64,000 bases of DNA, taken from the NCBI RefSeq assembly GCF_031877795.1, contig NC_133935.1:75100303-75164302 (forward strand), read 5' to 3'. The DNA is from Strix aluco (Eukaryota; Chordata; Aves; Strigiformes; Strigidae). The position numbers and the translations under genes were made by a program. Every line of letters begins with the position of its first letter. Within the stretch, counting starts at the first letter, position 1. This document shows, piece by piece, positions 30,201 to 42,200 of this stretch. The notes under the pieces were generated by a model. That model had not been told where the DNA came from. It saw nothing but the letters and a program-made list of their open reading frames with translations, and did not search any database.

Positions 30201-33200
30201 GATATGTATAAAATCAATTTCAACAGATACTGTCAGATATTACTTGTGGAAGCTCAGAGGATAGTACAGTCATAAGTATAGTGTGTTTCAACCACCTTTT
30301 TTCAATTGAGCGAAGTAGTTTTATACGTATGTCTGTTTTTCTTCATTCCTTTATATCTAGTCCCGTGAGGTTTCGGTTCTACCAGAAATACTCAGATATG
30401 CAGTGGGCCATCGATAATTTCTATCTGGGTCCTGGTTGTCTGGAAAACTGTAGAGGTCATGGAGACTGCCTGAATGAGCAATGCATCTGTGATCCTGGGT
30501 ATTCGGGTCCAAACTGCTATCTGACCCAAACACTGAAGGTAACTTTACTGTATGTTTTAAAGAGTGAATTTTGCCATGTGTTTGTCTGAGAAAGAGAGAG
30601 AGGAGAAATCTATCCCACTGGAAATTTCGCTTTGTTTCCTGTCAGCCTGAAGATACTCAAATCCATTTTCAGCCCTTTTATCATTTTTTAACAAAACTAT
30701 TACTGCAGTATCCAAGAACAGGTTTGTTCCTTTGCAAATAACACTGCCTGAAAAAGCTATGATAAAGCTCACTGTTCATCCTTAGATCATTATTATATGA
30801 TCTAGATCACTCTTGCACAGATGATTATATTTGATCAAGACCTGTGGAAAGATTGTCTGTATCATGAAAGAGCTTACTGAAGTAGGGAATACAAGAAAAT
30901 TACATAAAATTACATAAAATTAATTCATCTAGCTGTTATTAGTGTTACCCTATAAAAAGTGAGTGAAATCTACTTATATACTTCTAATTTAAAAGTGAAA
31001 ATATTTTTTAAATTTAACATATTTAGAAAATAATATGTAAGGAACCCCAAATTAGTTTAAAATGCAGTATTTACTATCTCATTTTTTCTACATCAGATAA
31101 GAACAGAATAGGCACACATGCCACAAAAACAACAGGTTAAGCAGCATTCTGTCTAAAAAGAATATAACTAGCTTTTCAGTTATGGCATTTGAATTATTAT
31201 AACTGTTTTTCATCTGAGATATTAATTACAAATTAACAAATATCATTATCTGTTTGCAATTTTTAATTAGTAATGTATTCTTCACATTAAGGACATTTGA
31301 ATCCTAGCAATTGTAGGGGAGTTTTACTACTATCTCCTAAGGCCAGGATTTCACTCATGGCATTGCTTTTACTGCACATTGGAGGTAAGTGGAAATCAGA
31401 GACATATTATAGATGGTTTTCACTGCAAATATTTGTGCAGACAGTTGCATAAATGCATATTCACTACAATAACCCTAAAATTTCATTGCAATACTGGTTT
31501 TGCTGGGGAAATAATATACACTAGCAATTTCTCCCATACATACTAGATATGTACTGGAGTAGTGTTACATAGTCTTAAATAACCACAGTTATGAGTTAGA
31601 CCCATTACGGTGGGTTGACCCTGGCTGAACACCAGGTGCCCACCAAAGCCGCTCTATCACTCCCCTCCTCAGCTGGACAGGGAAGGGAAAATAAAACAAA
31701 AGGCTCATGAATTGAGGTAATGACAGGGAGAGATCACTCACCAATTACCATCATGGGCACAACAGACTCGACTTGGGGAAATTAGTTTAATTTATTACCA
31801 ATTAAATCAGAGTAATGAGAAATAAAACCAAATCTTAAAAACACATTCCCCCCACCCTCCCTTCTTCCTGGGCTTAACTTTACTCCCGATTTCTCTACCT
31901 CCTCCCCACTGAGCAGCACAGGGGGATGGGAAATGGGGGTTGCATCAGTTCATCACACATTGTCTCTCCCACTCCTCCCTCCTCGGGGGAAGGACTCCTC
32001 ACACTCTTTCCCTGCTCCAGTGTGGGGTTCCTCCCACAGGAGACAGTCCTCCACAAACTCCAACGTGAGCCCTTCCTTCCCACGGGCTGCAGTTCTTCAT
32101 GAACTGCTCCAGTGTGGGTCCTTTCCATGGGGCCACAAATTCTGCCAGCAAACCTGCTCCACCGTGGGCTCCTCTCTCCATAGGGCCACAGCTCCTGCCA
32201 GGAGCTTGCTCCAGCATGGGCTTCTCACAAGGTCACAGCCTCCTTCAGGCATCCCCCTGCTCCAGTGTGGGGTCCTCCCCCGGCTGCAGGTGGAGATCTG
32301 CTCCACCATTACCCTCCATGGGTGCAGGGCACAGCTGCCTCACCATGGGCTGCACCACGGGCTGCAGGGGAATCTCTGCTCTGGCACCCAGAGCACCTCC
32401 TCCCCCTCCTGCTTCACTGACCTGGGTGTCTGCAGAGTTGTTTCTCTCACATATTCTCACTCCTCTCTCTGGCTGCAGTTGCTGCTGGGCAGTTTCCCCA
32501 CCCCCTTCTTAAAATGTTGTCACAGAGACGCTACCATCGTCATTGATAGGATCGACCTTGGCCAGCAGTGGGTCTGACATCAGGCATAGGGGAAGCTTCT
32601 AGCAGCTTCTCATGGAAGCCACCCCTGTAGCCCCACCACTACTAAAACCTTGCCACGCAAACCAAATACACCCATTCATTTGCACATGCAAATTTTAGTG
32701 TGCTGGATTACCTCCCAAGTATCTTAAAATCTAACCCTAATATAGTTTCACATTTAGCCAATTCAGTTCAAGTAGCTAAATGTTCATCCAAAAGTGATTA
32801 TGTTCAGTCACTGAAAATAAATTTTTACAGTGTTCATGAGCCCTTCAGATGTGTTTAGGTCAGTTTTGGCTGTGGTCATCAGAAAGGCTTAAGATCGTAA
32901 TTACCTGTACTTTATGTTAAACACCTTACTTACAGACTTTCCTGAAAGAACGCTTTGACAATGAAGAAATTAAACCAGATTTATGGATGTCCTTAGAAGG
33001 TGGAAATACCTGTACTGAGTGTGGGATTCTTGCAGAAGACACAACCCTCTATTTTGGAGGTGCAACTGTGAGGCAAGCTGTGACTCAAGATCTGGACCTG
33101 CGGGGGGCAAAGTAGGTCATGTTTACATATCATTTTAATAGGGAGCTCTGTTAAATGCTGACAAAGCAGCAGGTGACATAGCTTAGAGCTCAGGGAATTT

Positions 33201-36200
33201 GTAGGCCATCACAAGCATAAAGTTATTTCAGGTAGAGATTATGATTCTCAAGGCACTGATGCTTTCAGATGAGTCACAGATAGCAAGGCTCACCCTAGTA
33301 CAGTGGAAAGGGTCTGCCATGTCCAGGTAAGGCAGCGGGTCCCCTTCCCCAGGAATGTCCTGGAGCCAGCAATGCCTGTCCTGCGAAGAGGTAAGATACT
33401 GCAGTCTCCTGGGCATCGCTGTCTCCACTACTGAAGGCACCAGCTGCATCTCCCACTGAGTTAAGAACATAACCTCTGCTGGTTGTCCTTTCTTGGGTGC
33501 CCATACAAGACCCACCCCACTCACATTCTGTAGAAGAGGATGACTTAACTAGAGAGCAATGGAATTATGTCAGTTTAGACAAGCTAAGGACATGATGTAG
33601 AAAACAACAGTCATTTTACTCACTTCTGTAATTCAGCAAGAATTCACTGAATCACACAACCTTTCAGTAAGGAAGGGATCTCAGGGAGTCTCTTGTCCAA
33701 TCTCATGCTCCAAGCCAAGTCAACACTGAATTCAGACCAGGTTGCTCAGGTTTTTGTCCTGTTGGGTCTTGAAAAACCTCCAAGGACAGAGGTCCCACAG
33801 TCTCTCTGGACAGCTTGTTCCAGTGTTGAGTTATCCTCACAGTGATTTTTTTTTCCCCATTATATTCAGTTGGAACCTCCCTTTTTTGAATGTATGACCA
33901 CTGTCTTCCAGTCCCAGCCATCTTCTCCAGGCTGAACCAGCCCTGGTCCCTCAGCCCCTCCTCACAGGGCACATGCTCCAGACCCAACCATTTCAGTGGC
34001 CTTCACTGACCTTACCTCAGTTTATCAATTCCTTTTATGTCCTTCATTGAGATAAGTGCATCTTGTTAACTCATGCTGAGCAGCCTTTCCATCAGGACTC
34101 CCAGGGAACTGTTAGCAAAGTGTCTCTCACCCAGACAGCCCCTAGCCGCTACCATTGAAAGGGGTTAGCCCCTTCCGGGGGCAGGACTTTGCTGAATTTC
34201 ATGAGGTTGCCATGAGAATTACTAGGCAATGTTTTTAGAAATCTTTGTTTTACTTGTACATCAATGTTACTTGCTTAAAAATGCTGGCATTTTGAAATCT
34301 TTCAGCATACCCGCTAACAGAAAGCAAACTTCTCGATTTGTGCAGATCTTTAACAGATGTAAACTTACACATTTACTCTCAGGTTTCTACAGTACTGGGG
34401 GAGAATTGGAAGTGAAAATAATATGACAACATGTCACAGACCAACTTGCAGAAAGGAGGGAGTGCTGCTAGACTATTCCATTGATGGAGGCAAGTACATC
34501 CTGTAGTTTCAGCTAAGCTACAGCCTTGTTCTATATTCAAGCACCATGGATATCTGAGAAGTCAGAGAGATCCAAAATAATAAGATGATTTTTAATTGTG
34601 AAGTTATTTTGTCCTTGTAAAGTTTTTTCCCTACATAAAATATCCATCTATTGCTCAGGAGTTTTCCATAATCCTCCTACCTGATTTCAGTAATCAGTGA
34701 CTTCCAGCCAATTTGATTCCTTTATACGATTACAAGATTATTCTTGCAATGAGTAACAGTTGCCAACTACCATTAGAAGTTAAGATTTGCCTATCAGAAG
34801 ACCATAGCTATTATTTTTTATTTCCTATTACCTTCCTTTAACCTTTTAGAAGATTCTACCATATGCTTGTTTTTATTACTAAACCTGCATCTTTTCATTC
34901 CAGGGATATCCTGGACTTTGCTTCATGAGATGGATTACCAAAAATACATCTCAGTCAGGCATGACTACATCCTCCTCCCCGAACACGCTCTGACCAATAC
35001 AACCCGCTTGCGCTGGTGGCAACCTTTTACCATCAGCAATGGGATCGTGGTTTCAGGCCCTGAACGGGCGCAGTGGGCTCTGGATAATATCCTGATCGGA
35101 GGAGCAGAGATCAACCCCAGCCAGCTGGTAGATACATTTGATGATGGTAAGACAGGCTGTGACAGCTAATCTGTTGTCTGGCATTATCTTATCTAAGATA
35201 AGCCCTGGCAGCTTGCATGCACACTTTTTCTTTTTTTTAACTCTGCAGATTTTTCATTTTGTAGACTAATGTTGTTTATATGCTATTCATCATGCTACTA
35301 ATAAGAGTGTGTAAATATATATATACACAAATATATTCAGTTATGTACATGTGTGTATATATGTATAAAAATATATATATGTATAAAAAGGCAAAAATTT
35401 TTATTTCAGTCCAGCTCATTTCATTTAAATTCTGGGTAGTAAAGTTCTATTTAATCATATTTTTTTAAAGTACTATTATTTAAACATTTTAATTACCTCT
35501 CTGGAGCTGATGTTTTTATTATGTCTGTTAGTAGCTTGCTTACTGTGTGTCACAACAGATTGCATAAATTTAGTGTTTATATCACTGAAGTACTGTATCT
35601 AGTGATTCTGTGGATTCATTAGAAAGCCTTGATGTTTACCAAGACAATGCAGTAATTGTATTTAACTCATCTTAATAGAAGGCACATCTCATGAAGAAAA
35701 CTGGAGTTTTTACCCTAATGCAGTCAGGACTGCAGGGTTCTGTGGAAATCCATCATTCCATCTCTACTGGCCAAATAAGAAAAAGGACAAAACACACAAC
35801 ATCCTGTCCTCCAGGGAGCTCATTATACAGCCAGGATACATGATGCAGTTTAAAGTAAGAAATGTTGTCTCTCTCCAAAGTAAAGTATGCAATGAAAAAT
35901 CATCTAATGTGTCTCCAGAAATTATTCTTCTTCCAACTAGGGTGCCCAGATGGATGAATAATTAATAATTACTTTTTATTAAATTTAAAGGAAATTCTGA
36001 AGTATAAGTAATGGGAACCAGAAAGGTTGCATGAATGTTAAATGTCAAATTATTCTGACTGTCTGTATGCTTTGGGGGTTACTGAGAGGGATTGGAAGTC
36101 TAATCTCTTTTTCCTGAAATTACTGGATCATCAGATACAGTAGGAATTATTTTCTAAGGTGAGAATACACAGTATGCAGAATATGTCATTTTCCCCTAAC

Positions 36201-39200
36201 TCCTAAATAAGCAGAAAAGGCAAGGTAGAGGCAGGCTGGAGAGGAGTGGCATATGGAAAACATAAAAGTACTCAAGTAGAAGTACCCCTTCTACTTACTT
36301 CTGCCATGGCAAATGACCTAAATAATCAGAGAAACATTTCTGAATATTTTACTTTGTTTTAAGATAATATCCTGCACAGGGCCAAAGGCAACATGTAGCT
36401 GTTGTCCAGAAATGTTCTAGGCCCTTCCCAAGTACCATGTCTTAATAAGCCAGGAACTAATATGAAAGCAGGGTTATCAAAACAGTCACCCATTTTCTTG
36501 TTATGTGTTTTTTCTTGCTCTTCTGTTTGACAAGACAGTTCCAGAATTTTCCATCTTCCACTAATCAATATTTTCACTTTTTCTCAACATCATTGCCAAT
36601 TTTATACTGACTAATATAAACCCTAAAGCCCTGCTTCCACTCACACAGCATGCCACCTTCAAAGAAATTTTATAAGAGGAGTCTGACATGCTTTTTACTA
36701 CTGAATGCCAAGAACCCCCCAAGTTGTTTATTTTAGCCAGCCTATCATCTTTTTCCTCTATTTTAAGGCCAAAATTATGATAACACATCAGCAGTTAATA
36801 GTTCATATTACTAAACTCTCATTGCAAAGTTTTTCTCTCTTGACTCCTCCTTTTCACCAGTCACAGCAAAGATTTTACTTCTAAAGAACTCAGCTCTAGT
36901 GCATGGCTGCCATTTGATTCTGAGGGTCTTAAAATTTAGCTTTTTGTTATCTTTTCAGTGCTGTATATTGGGTACTGTAATCTCTCCACTCTAATATGAC
37001 AAAAATATGTTTATTGTTTTAAATATTCAGAATAATTCTAATCTTAAATTGGATTGACTTGAAGATTATATGCACATATTTATCATTATCAATTCTAAAT
37101 TTCATAGGTAAACACATAGTTAGGTACTTCACTTTCTGAAATGCCAAGGAGCTACCACATCTTTGTGTTTCAGAAACAATGTTTGTTTAGATATTTAATT
37201 TGAACTTTAGGAACGTAGTGTTAGGATTCTACTTGAAAATAACAGTAGCAATGCAGTCAAATTCATTAAGTAAAAGTAGTATCTAAAGTACTGCATCTTT
37301 TGTTTTCCATCCACTTTCGATGGATTTTGACCAAGATCTAAGTTGGCAATCTCTTTTACCCACCCCTTAAAGAAAAAAAAAAAAAGGAGAGCAAGACTTC
37401 ATTACATATCACATTAAATTTCTACCTGACTTGTTATAGCGGCCGATTTTATTTGTGCTATAGATCGTGGTTGGCTGTGAGGCAACTTCTTGTGGGGACC
37501 TCCACTCTGTGATGCTGGAGTACACAAAGGATGCCAGGTAAATGACAGCAGAATACATAGACATAACAAAAAAAATAGTATGATATTAAAAACCTAGAGA
37601 TCTTTTATTTATTAAAGCAATTACTTTGCTATTCATCTTGAACAAAGCCTGTGTGCAAGCACTGGGATTTGTCTACATAACTTCTGTAAATTCTCTTTAT
37701 AATTTATCCCAGATGTTGAGAGATTCATGGTGTTGAGCTTGCAGTTACAGTCATGAGCATGCTCCTGTTAAAAATGTGCTTGCAGAAAAATACATTCACG
37801 GGAAACTTGTTTTAGTATGATACAGGACTATATATTTAGGACCAAGCTGTACTGAAATGGGAGTTACTTAACTCCAAATTGGTCTTTAACTAGCAAACCA
37901 TTAATAACACTGTCTCCTGTGCTGTAGCAGAGTAGTGCATTGTAATTTGTAAAAGCGAAGGTATATTCTGTGCTCAAATGACTGTAGGTGAACATGGAGC
38001 AAATTCTATTGGGACTCTTCTGAACACTGTAAGAGAGAGACTAAGGAGCAGACTCCAAAATAATTCCTTCTGTCATGCCAGCCCAGAGAAACTCTGGGTT
38101 GGACTCTGCTGTGTGTACCACCCCCAAGCGTTTCACAGCACTCAAGCCTGGTGCTGGAAAGTCCTCCCTGGCTGCACTGGTGCTTCAGCCTCTCTCCTCT
38201 TGTCTATTTGTGGCTACAGAGCATGGAAACTATTGCTGACAATCTCTTGGGTTTGTTTAGTAAGACAGGCAATGTCACGACCCTTAGAAATCACGTGTTT
38301 CCCTTTCATTATTCTTTCAGTTGTTCTAAAACATTTTTTTTTTTGTTTCCTACAGGACAGACTCATGGCAGCTCGTGCAGACACACTGTCTTCCTTCCTC
38401 ATCTAATAGCATTGGCTGCTCCCCATTTCAATTCCACGAAGCTACCATCTATAACTCTGTCAACAGCTCTGTGTGGAGAAGAATAACTATCCAGCTGCCT
38501 GATCATGTCTCATCCAGGTAGGTTACTGAAAGGTCAGCTCACTGTGGACCTATAAAACTTCAGCTGTCTTGCTGGCACTGCTCGCTTGGAACAACTAGTG
38601 AACTGAAAATGCTTCTTTATTGCTGGATTTAGATCTGATACATTATTAATGTTTTTCAGGAAGCTTTTTGTTAATAGAACTGGCTACTGCAAATGATGTA
38701 GCAGCCACCCATTCAGGGTGGGTCTTTCCAGTTATTGAAGTCACAGCCCCTTCATACATCATTTTTCATTACATCTGCTGCTGGTGTATTTGAATGTCAC
38801 TGTACAGATGTGCTAGATATCATCATATGGTGTTTGGACTTTGATATTTACAGTGCAACTCAGTTCAGGTGGATTCAGAAGGGAGAAGAACTAGAGAAAC
38901 AAAGCTGGGCAATTGACCACGTGTACATCGGGGAAGCATGCCCTAAGCTCTGCAGTGGCCATGGATATTGTACAACTGGAGCCGTTTGCATTTGTGATGA
39001 AGGATACCAAGGTTTCATTTCTTTAATTTCTTTCTTATACATCTGCTACAGTCTAATTTAGGTCAAAATTAAATACAAAGACAGTGATGTATCATGTCTA
39101 ATTCCATTCCATTCATCACTGGAATGCTTGAGTAACAAATTCTAAATTAATAATTTGACAGAGCTGCAAATAACAGCTCTTCCCTCCCTTTACTCTTTCT

Positions 39201-42200
39201 GGATTGAGTCAGCAGTCTCTCAGTAGACTGTCTGGCACTGTCTGTAAAGCCCATTCAGCCTTCACTGAAGGCAGAACGTGGCTGACTGCTTACCCAGAAA
39301 TGTCTTCCACCCCTGTACTCCTTCCAACGGTTCACCCACTTCCAGGGGATGTGTACATGGTATCCAGATGTTGGTGACTGGCACTTGTAAGGGAATCAGT
39401 TTTGTGCCCCATCAGGACAGAAGGTTCTGCTGTAATCCCTCAATGCAGCTAAGCACATGCCTAATGGTACCTGAGTGTCCTCATTAAATTATAAGTACTT
39501 TGTGGGAGTGGAGCCAGTGTTTAATGTTTTCCAGGAGAGAGTCTCATAACTTTCTAAGATCAGATCCCTTCCCTGTTTTAGACACATTTCCCTTCAACCA
39601 GCAATTTGAGGTTTCTCGTATTGGCATCAATGCAAAATAAGAGAAACTGTATTGCAGTTCTTAACGTTATACTGCCGTAAAAAATAAGAGTCACAGCCTC
39701 GATTTTCTAAAAATTGATGCTGTACAGCAATGTGCACATTATTAATGGATCTGCTGAAATACATTCAGACTGTAGTCACACTGTATATTGGGCCACAACC
39801 TCGAATGGAATTACAATAAACTGTAACTCAATTTTCTCAATTCTTTTGATTTTTGTGTGTTTTATAATCAATTCTTTTGCTTTTTGAGTGTTTTATAACT
39901 TCCCTGTGTCATTTCTAGGTGATGACTGCTCTGTTTTTAGCCATGACCTCCCCAGTTATATTAAAGATAATTTTGAATCTGAAAGAGTCACTGAAATAAA
40001 CTGGGAAACAATTCAGGGGGGAGTGATAGGGAATGGATGCGGGCAGCTGGCACCCTACGCCCACGGAGATTCACTCTATTTTAATGGATGTCAAATACGA
40101 CAAGCTGTGACTAAGCCTCTGGATCTCACCCGAGCAAGGTAATACTTTGAGTCTAAAATGTTCTTTAGCAGCTCATAAGAAAGGAAACTCTTCATGGTAC
40201 ATGCAGCCATGTGGGCCAGTACTGATGAGGATGGACTGACCTGGCTGTACCATGCAGTCAGATGTGGCTGGCAGATAAACATGACGGTTGGCAAAATGCT
40301 TTGTGACTTCCATTTGGGAGATGGAGAGTGAGGAGGAAGCGATGTCAGATGAAAAGGTCAGATGTTTTCGTTATGCCCAACAGAGCACTGTCTAGTAAGC
40401 CAGCACCGACAATGAAGTTGTTGGCAAAGACTGGACACCAGACTGTCTGGATCAGTGCCTGATCTGATAAGACAAATCCCATGTTTGTATGTGCCTCCAC
40501 GACAGTTATGACTAAAGATGCTATTAGTAATTACGGACTCATTTTCCTGTTTCAGTTGTCAAAGAGAATTATATTCACCTGGCAATGAACAGGAGTATCT
40601 TTTTCATCTATGGAGCCTCTTTGGCCATGGAAAAACAAATGCAACCAGCCTGTGCTGGCTCTTAACAGAGTGACAGCTTTCTGGACTGGTTTGTATTTAG
40701 TTGTCTAAAGCAAGATTAGGAACAGGATGAATTGGCAAATGGGCCAGATATAAATCAGGCTCTTCCTTTCTTATTTGAACACCCAGGTAGAATATGATAA
40801 ATTTTTTAGGCGCTTCATTTTATTCAACCTTTATTTGCACTTTTTTAGCTTTCATACACTTATTTGCATGTTTATATTGTTTATGTATCTCAGTTTTGTG
40901 CAGATCGATTGTAAAATTGGATGTGTTGTCTCCAGCTATATGGCAATATGTTATACATAGTAAACTATTAAACTAAACTTTGAAAGGGGAGCTGTGTTTT
41001 AGAGCCGTGAGAACAGTTTATTTTGCATGTTAAAAGTAATGATTCTTGAGGATGCTCAAAGTTTTAATAAGGTAACTGCAGTAAACCTGGAAATGCTATT
41101 GTTGCTGTTTGAATACTTTTTGCATATTGAAAATACCTTTTCTCTCTGTGTTTTACAGCAAAATCATGTTTGTTTTGCAAATTGGAAGTATTTCACAAAC
41201 AGACAGTTGCAATACCAATCTGAGTGATCCTAACACTGTAGACAAGGCAGTGCTCCTCCAATACAGTGTAAATAATGGAATTACATGGCAAGTAATTGCA
41301 CAGCATCAGCCAAAGGACTTTATACAAGCCCAAAGAGTGTCTTATAATGTTCCCCTGTGAGTACCTAGTCACATTTCATTACCTCTAAGTGCACAGATAT
41401 ATTTCTGCTAGGAAAGAATCTATCTTTGCATCACTGTGCAAGAAAAAAGGTTGATGAGAGGGTAAACAAAGAAGAATACTTAAGGGGAAGGCTGATTAAG
41501 AAATTTCAGCCTAGTGTTTATCAATATACCTGAAAGAAAAATGAAATACTTGAAGATATGAGGAAAAAAAGAATTCCTCCTTGTCTGTGTGCATTTTTCA
41601 CCATTAAATGGTTTGCATGTACAATGTGTTGATGATCAGGGATATAGAAATAATGTTTTGACTTTGCTCTCGGTTCCTGTTGGGGGGTAGATAGGGATGT
41701 GCAAAATGCCAACAGCCTGGAGCTCTCACAGGCTCTTGCGTTTGTGATGACAGGGAGGCACGAATGAAAGGAGTCTTACTGCGCTGGTGGCAGCCCCGTC
41801 ACAACGGAACAGGTCATGATCAGTGGGCTTTGGACCACGTAGAAGTCGTCCTGTGAGTATCAGCTTCACCTCATCCCACCCCATCTCAGAAAGCACTGAA
41901 ATTCCTCCAGCATGACACGAGTGTTAAGCTCAGTAAGAACCGTTGTGCCCCAGAGAAACGTTTGAGAACCAGTCTCTGCTAATGCTCTGCCCTGACTGCA
42001 ACTGTCAGTGGTTAAGACACCATGAAATAAGTGGCACAGCAGGGGTATGTGTTGTGCATCATGAAAAAATGCAGGAGGGAAAGTGGGGCTTTATCACACC
42101 AAGTATTGGTGTGGTCCTGTAATGTAGCAATGACTGTGAAAAAAATATTGTCCTGGGACATAAGAAAGGATATTCCTGTTCAACGCTGTGCTGCCATGTA

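Noticed and set aside
31933-32577. 214-residue + strand open frame
   Set aside because: Lies entirely inside the solo LTR. It is proline/serine/cysteine-rich low-complexity translation of a GC-rich repeat, with other long frames open in parallel.
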